From Tsuneonella litorea (GTDB lineage: Bacteria > Pseudomonadota > Alphaproteobacteria > Sphingomonadales > Sphingomonadaceae), in NCBI RefSeq assembly GCF_025154015.1, contig NZ_JAOAMV010000001.1, positions 62,001-126,000 of the forward strand: a stretch of DNA of 64,000 nt, in the 5' to 3' direction. A program made the translations under genes and the position numbers. A model generated the notes under the pieces. The model saw only the letters and a list, made by a program, of their open reading frames with translations, was not told the DNA's origin and ran no database searches. Shown here piece after piece: positions 35,011 through 43,779 of the stretch (within the stretch, counting starts at the first letter, position 1; each line of letters opens with the position of its first letter).

Positions 35011-35634
35011 CTAGACGAGGCCCCGCCGCGCGAGGTCGGCCTCAAGCGCGGTGGCATCCGAGAAATGATGCACCTGCCAGCCCAGCGATCGGGCCGCGTC
35101 GACGTTGGCCGCGTTGTCATCAATGAAGAGCATCTTCGCGGGGTCATGGCCGAATCGGTCGGCGGCGAGGCGGAATATCGCAGGATCGGGCTTGGCGATC
35201 CGCTCCTCGCCCGAAACGACGATCGCACGCATGTGGTCGAGCGGTGCGAAAGTCGGACGGAACTGCGCCCAGAACTCGGCCCCGAAATTGGTGATCGCAT
35301 AGAGCGGCACCGCGCGCGCCGCGAGCCGCTCCACGAGCGCGGACGTGCCGGGCACCGGTCCGGGGATCGTCTCCAGGAACCGCGTCGCGTAGGCTTCGAT
35401 CAGGTGCGCATGATCCGGATGGAGCGCCTGGAGTTCGGGGACCATTTCGCCAAGAGGGCGACCGGCGTCGTGCTGGAAATGCCACGCCTCGGTCACCACG
35501 TTGGCAAGGAACCAGTCCAGCTCGGCGCCATCGGGGATGAGCTTGGCGAAAAGCGCCCGGAGGTCCCATTGCACGAGAACCCGGCCGACGTCGAAGACCA
35601 CCGCCTCGACAGGACCGGCGTGCGCATCAGACAC
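35011..35634 (-). CDS. HAD family hydrolase
   Basis: Haloacid dehalogenase-like phosphatase of 207 residues. Motif I is FDVGRVLVQWD, with Asp to Val one turn after the nucleophile Asp. Motif II is in ITNFG, motif III is the Lys of KPDPAIF, and motif IV is FIDDNAANVDAA. The unusual Val-Gly after FD places it among epoxide-hydrolase-N-like/YihX-type HADs (FDVGxVL). The best start is GTG at 35634, which sits directly after the T-run of the rpmJ terminator. The substrate is unknown. Confidence 0.88.
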   Translation of the reverse strand: MSDAHAGPVEAVVFDVGRVLVQWDLRALFAKLIPDGAELDWFLANVVTEAWHFQHDAGRPLGEMVPELQALHPDHAHLIEAYATRFLETIPGPVPGTSALVERLAARAVPLYAITNFGAEFWAQFRPTFAPLDHMRAIVVSGEERIAKPDPAIFRLAADRFGHDPAKMLFIDDNAANVDAARSLGWQVHHFSDATALEADLARRGLV

Positions 35635-35636
35635 GC

Positions 35637-35661
35637 AAAAAGCCCCCGCGAATGCAGGGGC
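35637..35661 (-). terminator. Intrinsic terminator of rpmJ
   Basis: On the minus strand an 8-bp stem (35661-35654 with 35649-35642), four-base loop, then five T. It ends two bases before the HAD gene start codon, so it would largely insulate that gene from rpmJ transcription. Confidence 0.85.
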
Positions 35662-35703
35662 GCATTTGCGACCGTCCGCGGGCAAGCCGCGGCGCGCGGA
35701 TCA

Positions 35704-35829
35704 TCAGCCCTGGCGGGCCTTGAAACGGCGGTTGGTCTTGTTGATCACGTAAGTGCGGCCGCGACGACGGATCACGCGGCAATCCCGGTGACGGTCCTTG
35801 AGCGACTTGAGGCTGTTGCGGATTTTCAT
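35704..35829 (-). CDS. rpmJ: 50S ribosomal protein L36
   Basis: Ribosomal protein bL36 (41 aa), beginning [20 protein letters not shown] and ending FKARQG. It has only one Cys, so it is the zinc-free (C-minus) form of L36. ATG at 35829. A promoter of the TTGACG-N17-TAGGGG type lies about 65 bases upstream and an intrinsic terminator follows. Confidence 0.96.
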   Translation of the reverse strand: MKIRNSLKSLKDRHRDCRVIRRRGRTYVINKTNRRFKARQG

Positions 35830-35892
35830 GACTCGGCCTTGGAAAAAGTTCGGCACCGGAGATGGCCCCGATGCCGGAAAAAGCAAGCCGCG

Positions 35893-35921
35893 CCCCTAGT
35901 GGGACCCGCGATTCGCGTCAA
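35893..35921 (-). promoter_or_regulatory. Predicted rpmJ promoter
   Basis: Minus strand TTGACG (35921-35916), 17 bases, TAGGGG (35898-35893), then a GC-rich discriminator CGCGGC. It is the same architecture as before rpsT. Confidence 0.6.
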
Positions 35922-36004
35922 GGCCGCCGTATGGCAGCATCGGCCATTCATCGCGCGGCCATTGGGCGTCCGCTAATGAACGCGCCATCCAATAGGGGTC
36001 TTGC

Positions 36005-36613
36005 ATGAACATCGCCAAGCTATCGCTCACCGCCCTTGCCGCGCTTGCGCTTGCCGCGCCCGCCGCTGCGACCGAGGTCGAGGTGACCCGTTTCCATACC
36101 GCCGAATCGCTCGCCGGTGCCGCGCCCGGCCCGATCGCGGTCCGCGCCGGGGCGGGCATGGCGGCCGACGCCCTCGAAACGCAGGTCTGGCTCGACGCGG
36201 TCGCCGCAGCGCTGGTCCGCCAGGGCTTCACCATCGCGTCCGACGCTCCCCGCGTGGCCGAGGTGTCGCTCGACCAGGCAGTGGTCCGCAGCGAGGCTGC
36301 GCGCTCCCGCTCCGGTGTCAGCATCGGCGTAGGCGCCGGTTCGGGCGGCGGATGGTACGGACGCCGCAGCGGCGTCAACCTCGGCCTCGGGCTCGGCTTC
36401 CGGCTGGGCGGCAAGAGCGGCGACGTGCTCGACAGCACGCTGTCGGTCGCCATCGTCGCCGCCGACGGGGCGCGCGCATGGGAAGGTCGCGCCGAAGCGG
36501 CGCCGCGCGTCAAGTCGAAGGACGCCGCCACGCCCGACCTCGCGAACGAAATGGCCGAGAAGCTCTTCTCCGGCTTCCCAGGCGAATCAGGAGCGACTAT
36601 CGGGGCGCGATGA
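36005..36613 (+). CDS. DUF4136-like exported protein
   Basis: A 202-residue protein with a signal peptide (about 1-22, cleavage after AAA). The mature sequence ([22 protein letters not shown], glycine-rich [25 protein letters not shown]) fits the DUF4136 family of periplasmic or lipid-anchored proteins of unknown role. There is no lipobox Cys, so it is probably soluble in the periplasm. Its stop overlaps the start of the M14 peptidase gene (ATGA), so the two are translated together. Confidence 0.65.
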   Translation: MNIAKLSLTALAALALAAPAAATEVEVTRFHTAESLAGAAPGPIAVRAGAGMAADALETQVWLDAVAAALVRQGFTIASDAPRVAEVSLDQAVVRSEAARSRSGVSIGVGAGSGGGWYGRRSGVNLGLGLGFRLGGKSGDVLDSTLSVAIVAADGARAWEGRAEAAPRVKSKDAATPDLANEMAEKLFSGFPGESGATIGAR

Positions 36614-37773
36614 TTGCACCCGAAACCGGTTCCGCCCCGATCCGCATCGACAGCCAGTTCGACAGCGGCAACATCGAAGTCCTGAGCATCGACGGCGCCA
36701 ACGCGCGCCTCGCGATCCCGGCCGACCACATGAGCGAGTTTCGCCAGTGGTTCCATTTCCGCGTCACCGGCGCGGCGGGCCGCGAGATCGAGCTCAGGAT
36801 CGTGGACCTCGCCACATCGGCCTACCCCGAAGGCTGGCCCGGCTACCGCGCCTGCGTGTCCGAGGACCGCGACTTCTGGGGCCGCGCCGACACCTCCTAC
36901 GACAAGGATGCGGACGGGGGTACCCTGACGATCCGCTACACGCCGGCAAGCGATGTCGCCTGGTTCGCCTATTTCGCGCCCTATTCGATGGAGCGCCACC
37001 ACGACCTCGTCGCCGAGGCCGCCGCGAGCGAGGGCGTGACCTATCGCCACCTCGGCCAGACGCTCGACGGGCAACCGCTCGACTGCCTCGAGATGGGCGA
37101 CGGCGGCACGCAGGTCTGGCTCTACGCCCGCCAGCATCCGGGCGAATCGATGGCCGAGTGGTGGATGGAAGGCGCGCTCGAATGCCTGACCGATCCGGCC
37201 GACCCGGTCGCCCGTGCACTACGGCAGAAGTGCCGATTCCACATCGTGCCCAACTGCAACCCCGACGGCAGCCGGCGCGGCCACCTGCGCACCAACGCGG
37301 TCGGCACCAATCTCAACCGCGAATGGCACGAGCCGAGCGCAGACAAGTCGCCCGAGGTTCTCGCGATCCGCAATGCGATGGACGAGACCGGGGTCGACTT
37401 CGCGATGGACGTCCACGGCGACGAGGCGATCGCCGCCGTGTTCCTCGCCGGGTTCGAAGGCATCCCTTCCTGGACCGACGCGCTGGGCGACAGCTACTAC
37501 CGCTACCAGCGCATCCTCGAACGGCGCACCCCCGATTTCCAGACCGCCAAGGGGTATGCCGTCTCGAAGCCCGGTACGGCCAACCTGTCGATGAGCACGA
37601 ACCAGCTCGCCGAGCGGTTCGGCGCGTGCTCGATGACGCTCGAGATGCCGTTCAAGGATAACGACGACCTGCCCGACGCCGAGCAGGGCTGGAGCCCGGA
37701 ACGCTGCAAGCTGCTGGCGCGCGACTGCCTCGCCGCGCTGCTCGAATGGCTGGAAGACGGCGGCAGCGCCTAG
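36610..37773 (+). CDS. M14 family zinc carboxypeptidase (cytosolic-type)
   Basis: Zinc carboxypeptidase of the AGBL/cytosolic carboxypeptidase subgroup (387 aa). An N-terminal beta-sandwich (about 1-125) precedes the catalytic domain. Zinc ligands are His176 and Glu179 (RQHPGES) and His269 (DVHGD); the catalytic Glu is E345 (MTLEMPF). There is no signal peptide. The substrate is unproven; bacterial members may trim peptides or peptidoglycan fragments. It overlaps the DUF4136-like gene by four bases and converges with the S66 peptidase gene (stops overlapping). Confidence 0.9.
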   Translation: MIAPETGSAPIRIDSQFDSGNIEVLSIDGANARLAIPADHMSEFRQWFHFRVTGAAGREIELRIVDLATSAYPEGWPGYRACVSEDRDFWGRADTSYDKDADGGTLTIRYTPASDVAWFAYFAPYSMERHHDLVAEAAASEGVTYRHLGQTLDGQPLDCLEMGDGGTQVWLYARQHPGESMAEWWMEGALECLTDPADPVARALRQKCRFHIVPNCNPDGSRRGHLRTNAVGTNLNREWHEPSADKSPEVLAIRNAMDETGVDFAMDVHGDEAIAAVFLAGFEGIPSWTDALGDSYYRYQRILERRTPDFQTAKGYAVSKPGTANLSMSTNQLAERFGACSMTLEMPFKDNDDLPDAEQGWSPERCKLLARDCLAALLEWLEDGGSA

Positions 37774-38789
37774 CCGACAACCGGTTCCAGCAGCTGGATC
37801 GTCCGGGTGCCTGCGTCGATTTCGACCTCGGCTCCTGATGGCAGGCAAAGCTGGCCGTAGACGTGGCCGATATCGGCGCCGCTGAACGCGGGAACGCCGA
37901 GCGGGCGCAGGTACTGGTCGATGACCTCGTCGAGCGTGAACCCGGCGTAATCGGGGTCCGTGGTAGCACAGCGGGTGCACTGGCCGAACACCACGCCCGA
38001 GACGCGCCCGAGGATCCCGGCGAGCGTCAACTGCTGGAACATCCGGTCCACGCGGTATTCGGCCTCGTCGAGGTCCTCGAGGAACAGGATGGCGCCCGCG
38101 AAATCGGGCAGCCACGGCGTGCCCATCAGCGTCGACAGGATGGTAAAGTTGCCCCCCAGCAGGCGCCCGCGCGCCGTACCGGGAGTGATCGTGCGGGCCG
38201 CACGGCCGCTCACGGCTTCGACAGCCGCTCCCCCGAGCACGGGCGTCGCACCGGCGAAGGCCAGCTGCCACAGGCTGCCCCAGCTGGTTTGCGGCCAGCT
38301 GCTGGCGGCGTTGCCGCCGTGGATCGTCGGGTAACCCGCGCGCGCCGCGAACGCGAGATGCAGCGCGGTCACGTCGCTGAAGCCGATGAGCAGCTTGGGA
38401 TTCGCGCGGACCGCCGCCCAGTCCACCAGCGGCAGGATCCGCGCCGCGCCCCAGCCGCCGCGCACCGCGAAGACCGCCTTGACCGCCGGATCGGCAAAGG
38501 CCGCGTTGAAATCCGCGGCCCGTTCCGCGTCGGTCCCCGCGAGATAGCCGAACCGCCCTTGCGCGTGTGCTCCGAACTTCGGGACGAGGCCCATGCCCCT
38601 GATCCACCAGTCGGCGCGCGCGATCTGGTCGCCGGCGTCCGCCGCACTCGCCGGCGCGACGACCGCGACCGTATCGCCGGGGTTGAGCAGCGGCGGCTTG
38701 CGAACGGGCCGCCGACCCGACGCGCCTGTCGGCACGGGCACCGCCGCGAGCGCCGCGGCCCCGGCCAGCATCCCGCGCCGGTGGATCAT
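37770..38789 (-). CDS. S66 family LD-carboxypeptidase
   Basis: Serine peptidase that removes the terminal D-Ala from murein tetrapeptides during cell-wall recycling (339 aa). The nucleophile Ser lies in [11 protein letters not shown]; the other family segments ([25 protein letters not shown]) are present. The N-terminus has twin Arg and a hydrophobic stretch ([14 protein letters not shown]), which suggests Tat export. ATG at 38789 overlaps the cdd stop (ATGA), so cdd and this gene form an operon. Confidence 0.88.
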   Translation of the reverse strand: MIHRRGMLAGAAALAAVPVPTGASGRRPVRKPPLLNPGDTVAVVAPASAADAGDQIARADWWIRGMGLVPKFGAHAQGRFGYLAGTDAERAADFNAAFADPAVKAVFAVRGGWGAARILPLVDWAAVRANPKLLIGFSDVTALHLAFAARAGYPTIHGGNAASSWPQTSWGSLWQLAFAGATPVLGGAAVEAVSGRAARTITPGTARGRLLGGNFTILSTLMGTPWLPDFAGAILFLEDLDEAEYRVDRMFQQLTLAGILGRVSGVVFGQCTRCATTDPDYAGFTLDEVIDQYLRPLGVPAFSGADIGHVYGQLCLPSGAEVEIDAGTRTIQLLEPVVG

Positions 38790-39190
38790 CCCAGGCTGGC
38801 AGGTCCGAAGGCGTCGGGCAGCAGGGCCGAAAGCGTCGTGCGGCGCACCTCGCCGGGTCCCACGCACAGGATGTCCGGATCGGTCCCGCCGAGCTGGGCC
38901 AGTTCGTTGATGACCTGCCGGCAGCGCCCGCACGGGGTGATCACCCCGGCGCCCGGGCCGGTGACCGCGACCCTGACCAGCCCGCCCCGCGCTCCGTCCG
39001 CCATCGCCTTGGATACCGCGACCGTTTCGGCGCACAGCGCGAGGCCGTAGCTCGCGTTCTCGATGTTGGTCCCGGTCACCACCTTGCCGTCGTCAAACAG
39101 CAGTGCCGCCCCGACCGCGAAGCGCGAATAGGGAGAATAGGACTGCGCCGCAGCGGAGCGCGCGGCAGCGATCAGGTCGTCGTCGGTCAT
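38786..39190 (-). CDS. cdd: Cytidine deaminase
   Basis: Pyrimidine salvage enzyme converting cytidine to uridine (134 aa). The zinc site is formed by CAE (ALCAETVAV) and PCGRCRQ; SPYSRFAVGAAL is also characteristic. It lies upstream of the S66 peptidase gene with a four-base overlap, and 21 bases after the GH25-like gene on the same strand. Confidence 0.95.
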   Translation of the reverse strand: MTDDDLIAAARSAAAQSYSPYSRFAVGAALLFDDGKVVTGTNIENASYGLALCAETVAVSKAMADGARGGLVRVAVTGPGAGVITPCGRCRQVINELAQLGGTDPDILCVGPGEVRRTTLSALLPDAFGPASLG

Positions 39191-39211
39191 GCGCGGTGTC
39201 CTAGCGCGTTT

Positions 39212-39910
39212 TCAGGGCCGGACCACTACCCAACGCAAGGGGCCGTCGGACGCGTCGCTCCACAAGCCCTCGTTGGCGGTCCACATCAGCCAGGGCCGGC
39301 CGGCGTAAGTCGGCATGCGCCAGGTCCCCACGACCCACAGGTTGCGCTCGAGACGGCTGGCGAGGCCATACCGGTTTTCGAATGCCCGCGACACCTGCAG
39401 GATCGCCGGCTTGCCCGAATGCGCCTCGATCTGGTTGATGAACGTCATCAGCTCGCTCTCGACCTCGGCCTCGCCGACAGGAACAGGGCAGTCGTCCGCG
39501 GTCTTGTCGAGCGCGATCGCGGGCGGGAGCATGTCGCCGCCGCGCGGAACGACGACGACGAAGCTCGCCGATTGGCCGTCGGCCATCAGGCAGGGATCGA
39601 AGCGGTGCACCGCGCCGGTGCTGAGGCCCGCTGCCCGTGCGGCTGCCAGGTTCGCGGCGAACGCGGGGTCGCGCCGCGCCCCATCGCCGGCATCGAGATA
39701 GACGAAGCCTGCGCCCAGCGCCTTGAGCGTGGCGAACCGCACCGCTCCGTCGGCGGCCGAGACTTCCGCCCCCTGGTCGGGAAGGGCCGCCGCGTCGGGG
39801 GTCCAGTGATGCAGCCGCCACCAGCCCCAGCCCGCCGCGACCAGGGCGGCGAGAAGCAGCGCCGCGAGCGCGCGCGCGCGCCAGCCGATCGATCTGCGCT
39901 TGCGTCCCAC
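39212..39910 (-). CDS. GH25-like protein with altered catalytic residues
   Basis: A 232-residue protein with a membrane anchor (about 12-33) and a GH25 (muramidase) fold outside. The fold is recognisable from VRFATLKALGAGFVYL, ARAAGLSTGAVHRF and the Trp-rich end. Active GH25 enzymes have DVS at the first strand and a D-x-E pair in the middle. Here these read EVS (Glu49) and ALD (Ala133, Asp135). If the alignment is right the enzyme is inactive or changed. It lies just upstream of cdd and the S66 peptidase on the same strand, so a cell-wall binding role is possible. Confidence 0.65.
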   Translation of the reverse strand: MGRKRRSIGWRARALAALLLAALVAAGWGWWRLHHWTPDAAALPDQGAEVSAADGAVRFATLKALGAGFVYLDAGDGARRDPAFAANLAAARAAGLSTGAVHRFDPCLMADGQSASFVVVVPRGGDMLPPAIALDKTADDCPVPVGEAEVESELMTFINQIEAHSGKPAILQVSRAFENRYGLASRLERNLWVVGTWRMPTYAGRPWLMWTANEGLWSDASDGPLRWVVVRP

Positions 39911-39932
39911 GATTCGCGACCCCGCCCCCTTG

Positions 39933-40418
39933 TCAGCCCTTGATATGGAGCACGCAGATCAGCGTGAACAGGCGCCGTGCGGTGGGATGATCGGTTTCGA
40001 CCTTGCCCTCGAGCCGCTCGAGAAGGAGGTCGGCCGCGTCGTTGTGGATCGCCCTGCGGGCCATGTCGATCGTCTCGATCTCCGCCGGTGTCGCCTTGCG
40101 GATCGCCTGGTAGTAGCTGTCGCAGATCGCGAAGTATTCGCGGATCGGCCGGCGGAACCGCGCGAGGCCGAGCACCAGCGTCTCGAACGGCTCGTCCTCC
40201 CCTGCGGAGGCGATCGCCATCGCCAGCCGGCCGTCCTGCACCGCGAGGCGCAAGTCGTAGGGGCCGTGGCGTCCCGCCTCGACCCCCCGCAGCGGCTTGA
40301 AGGTGTTTTCCTCGATGAGATCGTAGATCGCGACGCGCCGCTCCTGCTCGATGTCCGCGTTGCGCCAGAGGATCGTGTCCTCGTCGAGCGCAATCTTCGC
40401 GATACGATAGTCGGCCAT
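39933..40418 (-). CDS. UPF0262 family protein
   Basis: A 161-residue cytoplasmic protein of the alphaproteobacterial UPF0262 family. It has the typical start MADYRIAKIALDE, the middle AREYFAICDSYYQAI-like segment (REYFAICDSYYQAIRKA) and the end TARRLFTLICVLH. Function unknown. It is divergent from dnaB, 128 bases away. Confidence 0.88.
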   Translation of the reverse strand: MADYRIAKIALDEDTILWRNADIEQERRVAIYDLIEENTFKPLRGVEAGRHGPYDLRLAVQDGRLAMAIASAGEDEPFETLVLGLARFRRPIREYFAICDSYYQAIRKATPAEIETIDMARRAIHNDAADLLLERLEGKVETDHPTARRLFTLICVLHIKG

Positions 40419-40489
40419 GCTGGCTTGCCTCTCGCAGATGCGAAGGGGCGGCGGCAAGGGTTTCCGTCGCCCATCCCCGCTATCCACAG

Positions 40490-40498
40490 CCGGGTGTG
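40490..40498 (+). promoter_or_regulatory. Near-consensus DnaA box upstream of dnaB
   Basis: CTATCCACA at 40490-40498 differs from the DnaA box TTATCCACA by one base. It is single and lies 49 bases before the dnaB start, in the gap shared with the UPF0262 gene. A single site can occur by chance. Confidence 0.35.
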
Positions 40499-40546
40499 AC
40501 ATCGCGGCCCTTGCGCTGCCCCGCCAGTCCCGCGCATTGAGCGCGC

Positions 40547-42070
40547 ATGGCCGACACCGACCTTCTCCTCCGCCCCGCCCCGAGCGACACCGATTCGCCC
40601 GCGATCCGTGCGCTCCCGGCCAACATCGAGGCGGAGGCGGCGTTTCTCGGCGCGGCGCTGATCGACAACCGCGTGCTCGAGGAGCTGCCCACGCCCCTGC
40701 GCCCGCAGCACTTCTTCGAACCGGTGCACCAGCGGGTCTTCGAACGCGTGCTGACCCTGCTCGACCGCGGCGCGGTGGTCACCCCGGTCACGCTCAAGCC
40801 CTATTTCGAGGCCGACGAGGCGCTCAGGGAACTCGGCGGAATCAACTATCTCGCGCGGCTGACGGCCGACGGCCAGGGCCTTCTCGCCCCGCGCGAACTG
40901 GCCGAGCAGATCTACGACCTGGCGCTTCTGCGCGAGCTCGTCAGCGTCGGCCGCACGCTCGTCGAGAAGGCGCTCGACACCAGCGAATCGGTCGCCCCGA
41001 TGGAGCAGATCGAGGCGGCCGAGGCCGCGCTGTTCGAGGTCGCGGAAGGCGCGGCAAGCAATTCGGAAGCCTCGTCGTTCGGCATGGCGACGACCAAGGC
41101 GCTGCGCCAGATCGAGAAGGCGATCAGCTCGGGCGGGCATATCGCGGGCACCACGACCGGGTTCGTGTCGATCAACGACAAGATCGGCGGCCTGCACGAT
41201 TCCGACCTCGTGATCCTCGCCGGGCGGCCGGGCATGGGCAAGACCTCGCTCGCGACCAACGTCGCCTTCAATTGCGCCGACCGTCTGCTGCGCGACCTGC
41301 GCGACGGGATCGAGCCGAAGGATTCGGTCGGCGCCGGGGTCGCGTTCTTCAGCCTGGAAATGAGCGCCGACCAGCTCGCCACGCGCATCCTTGCCGAAAC
41401 CGCGGGCATCTCGTCCTCGGCGCTGCGCATGGGCAAGCTCTCCCGCGAGGAGTTCCAGCAGCTTTCGTTCGCCAGCCAGAAGCTCGCCGAGCTGCCGCTC
41501 TACATCGACGATACCCCCGCGCTGACGATCGCGGCGCTGCGCACCCGCGCCCGGCGCCTCAAGCGCAAGCACGACATCGGGCTGATCGTGGTCGACTACC
41601 TCCAGCTGCTCCAGGGCACGGGGCGCGCCAACGACAACCGCGTGAACGAGATTTCCGAGATAAGCCGCGGCCTCAAGACGCTCGCCAAGGAGCTCGAACT
41701 GCCGGTGATCGCGCTGTCGCAGCTGAGCCGCGCGGTCGAGCAGCGCGAGGACAAGCGGCCGATGCTGTCGGACCTGCGCGAATCGGGCTCGATCGAGCAG
41801 GACGCGGACATGGTCTGGTTCGTCTACCGCGAGGACTATTACGTCGCCGCGCGCGAGCCGAAGGTTCCGCAGGCCGACGACGACGCCAAGGTGCACGATG
41901 CGCACAATGCCTGGGCCGCCGAGATGGAGCGCGTCCACGGCCTTGCCGAACTGATCATCGCCAAGCAGCGCCACGGCGCCACCGGCAAGGTGCGCCTCAA
42001 GTTCGAGCCCAAGATCACCCGCTTCTCCGACCTCGCCGACGACGCGCGCGGCTACGGTGGGTACGACTAG
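40547..42070 (+). CDS. dnaB: Replicative DNA helicase DnaB
   Basis: Hexameric helicase of the replication fork (507 aa). The N-terminal domain (about 15-120) starts ALPANIEAEAAFLGAAL. The RecA-like domain has Walker A AGRPGMGKTS near residue 226, Walker B LIVVDYLQL and the arginine/DnaB motif LRESGSIEQDAD. The linker around residues 245-265 (LRDLRDGIEPKDSVG) is longer than in E. coli DnaB. Plus-strand gene divergent from UPF0262. Confidence 0.96.
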   Translation: MADTDLLLRPAPSDTDSPAIRALPANIEAEAAFLGAALIDNRVLEELPTPLRPQHFFEPVHQRVFERVLTLLDRGAVVTPVTLKPYFEADEALRELGGINYLARLTADGQGLLAPRELAEQIYDLALLRELVSVGRTLVEKALDTSESVAPMEQIEAAEAALFEVAEGAASNSEASSFGMATTKALRQIEKAISSGGHIAGTTTGFVSINDKIGGLHDSDLVILAGRPGMGKTSLATNVAFNCADRLLRDLRDGIEPKDSVGAGVAFFSLEMSADQLATRILAETAGISSSALRMGKLSREEFQQLSFASQKLAELPLYIDDTPALTIAALRTRARRLKRKHDIGLIVVDYLQLLQGTGRANDNRVNEISEISRGLKTLAKELELPVIALSQLSRAVEQREDKRPMLSDLRESGSIEQDADMVWFVYREDYYVAAREPKVPQADDDAKVHDAHNAWAAEMERVHGLAELIIAKQRHGATGKVRLKFEPKITRFSDLADDARGYGGYD

Positions 42071-42113
42071 GCCGGCATCGACGACGTGCCCCGGGGCATC
42101 GTGCGCGCGTCGT

Positions 42114-43286
42114 CTACAGACCCAGGTTGAGCCGGCGGCTCACCGTGTAGTCGACCACCGCGACGAGGAACCACGAGGCATTCCACCGGAGGCGGTTCAA
42201 GAGGCCGCCCCGCTTCTTGTGCAATGAGGGCGTGATCTCGATCGAGGCGGCGATGTGCCGGTCGACGTATTCCGACAATCGCGCCGCCAGTTCGGCGTCC
42301 TCGATCCGCAGCATGACTTCAAGGTTCAGGTACAGGCTGCGCATGTCGAAGTTTGCGCTGCCGAAGTAGCTGATGTCGTCGATCACGATCAGCTTGGTAT
42401 GCAGCTTGGTGGCCACGAATTCCCAGATCCTGGCCCGCCGCTTCAGCAGGTAGTCGTAGAGCGAGCGGGTCGCGCCGACCGTTGCGCCGTTGTCGCTCTT
42501 GCCGGCCATGACCAGCCGTGCACCCTCGCGGCACGCGACGTTGCCGATCGCCCGCAGGCCTTTGTTCGACGGTGAAAAATAGGCCATGATCATGTCCAGC
42601 CTGCGGGCACCGACAAGATCCGCCCGGACACACCGCGCCCAGCTCGACAGCCCCCTGGTCGGCCCGCCGATGAGCACCCGCACGGGTCCGTCGCCCGGGT
42701 CCCATTCGCGCACCATCCGGCGCACCGCGCGCCAGCTCTGCCGGTCGGCGTGCGTCCAGGCGTCGAGCCGGTCGTACCAGCGGGAGAGTTCTGCCACCGC
42801 GGAACCTTCGACGGTGACCGCAAGGTCGACCCAGCCGTTGCGGGCAGGCGGTGCGAAATAGCTGTCCTCGACGTTGAAGCCGCCGATCATCGCGATCCGG
42901 CCGTCGATCACCACGATCTTCTGGTGGTTGCGGATCAGGTATCGCTGGCTCCACCTGGCGGAAAAGCACGACAGCTTGCCGCCGGCGGCGCGCATCGGGG
43001 CGAAGAACGCTTCGCGCGCTTCGGCCCCGAAACCGTCGAGCAGGAGGTCGACCGCCACCCCGCGCCGCGCGGCGTCGGTAAGGGCATCGCGCACTGCCAC
43101 GCCGCTCGCATCCTCGGCGAAGATGTAGAAGCACATCCGGATCGACTCGCGGGCCGAGGCGATGAGGTCGAGCAGCGCCTCGCGCCGGTCGCTGCCGCCG
43201 GGGTAGAATGTCAGCTTCTGTCCTTGCGCCTCGACGGTAAAAGGCGGCGGTTCGGTGAAGTCCATCGCGTGGGTGCCTAGGCGCAT
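42114..43286 (-). CDS. Phospholipase D-like / cardiolipin-synthase-like protein
   Basis: A 390-residue enzyme with two HKD motifs: His121-Lys123-Asp128 (HQKIVVIDG) and His296-Lys298-Asp303 (HTKLIVIDD), each followed by the GG/GS-x-N element (IGGFN, FGSANFD). Such proteins transfer phosphatidyl groups. The C-terminal WNASWFLVAVVDYTVS may associate with the membrane. There are no N-terminal membrane helices, unlike ClsA. The start is either ATG 43286 or ATG 43265. It diverges from rpoZ and ends 43 bases from the convergent dnaB stop. Confidence 0.85.
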   Translation of the reverse strand: MRLGTHAMDFTEPPPFTVEAQGQKLTFYPGGSDRREALLDLIASARESIRMCFYIFAEDASGVAVRDALTDAARRGVAVDLLLDGFGAEAREAFFAPMRAAGGKLSCFSARWSQRYLIRNHQKIVVIDGRIAMIGGFNVEDSYFAPPARNGWVDLAVTVEGSAVAELSRWYDRLDAWTHADRQSWRAVRRMVREWDPGDGPVRVLIGGPTRGLSSWARCVRADLVGARRLDMIMAYFSPSNKGLRAIGNVACREGARLVMAGKSDNGATVGATRSLYDYLLKRRARIWEFVATKLHTKLIVIDDISYFGSANFDMRSLYLNLEVMLRIEDAELAARLSEYVDRHIAASIEITPSLHKKRGGLLNRLRWNASWFLVAVVDYTVSRRLNLGL

Positions 43287-43290
43287 TTCC

Positions 43291-43319
43291 TTGACTTGGC
43301 GACCACCTGCGCCTAGGTG
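43291..43319 (+). promoter_or_regulatory. Predicted rpoZ promoter
   Basis: TTGACT at 43291-43296, 17 bases, TAGGTG at 43314-43319, then GCGCGCTTTCC. The stretch after the -10 is almost identical to that before rpsT, which strengthens the call. Confidence 0.6.
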
Positions 43320-43358
43320 GCGCGCTTTCCCGAAGCACCAGATTTACCGGAGTGCCAC

Positions 43359-43703
43359 ATGGCGCGCGTTACCGTCGAAGATTGCGTCGACAAGATTCCC
43401 AACCGTTTCGATCTCGTCCTGCTCGCCGCGCAGCGCGCGCGCGAAATCTCGGGCGGCGCGGAACTGACCATCGATCGCGACCGCGACAAGAACCCGGTCG
43501 TCGCCCTGCGCGAGATCGCCGAGCAGACCGTGGGCCCGAAGGACCTGCACGAATCGGTCGTCGTCGGCCTGCAGAAGATCCTGCCCGACGACGAGGACGA
43601 GGCCGACGAGATCGGCAGCCTCAGCCAGTCGGCCGAGGCGCTGCGGATCACCGCGTCCGCGCCTGCCCGCCAGACCTCGGTCGGCGGCGACTACGAAGGC
43701 TGA
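43359..43703 (+). CDS. rpoZ: RNA polymerase omega subunit
   Basis: Assembly subunit of RNA polymerase (114 aa). It starts [20 protein letters not shown], with AAQRAREIS and the [10 protein letters not shown] segment. The C-terminal 45 residues are an acidic and Ser/Ala-rich extension beyond the short E. coli form. Unlike in many bacteria it is not followed by spoT; a terminator follows and then a DUF3667 gene. Confidence 0.95.
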   Translation: MARVTVEDCVDKIPNRFDLVLLAAQRAREISGGAELTIDRDRDKNPVVALREIAEQTVGPKDLHESVVVGLQKILPDDEDEADEIGSLSQSAEALRITASAPARQTSVGGDYEG

Positions 43704-43726
43704 GATTTCGCTTTCCGGTTGCGAGA

Positions 43727-43755
43727 AGGGCCGCCGCCGCGCGGCCCTTTTCTTT
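43727..43755 (+). terminator. Intrinsic terminator of rpoZ
   Basis: Stem 43727-43734 with 43741-43748 (8 bp, GC-rich), six-base loop, then TTTT-C-TTT. It lies 24 bases after the rpoZ stop. Confidence 0.85.
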
Positions 43756-43779
43756 GCCCACGGCGCGCTGTCGCGCTAG

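Noticed and set aside
42071-42113. Palindrome TGCCCCGGGGCA between the convergent dnaB and phospholipase-D-like genes
   Set aside because: It may help transcription end in both directions, but it has no T-run and outer pairing is interrupted by a nine-base bulge, so I did not call a terminator.
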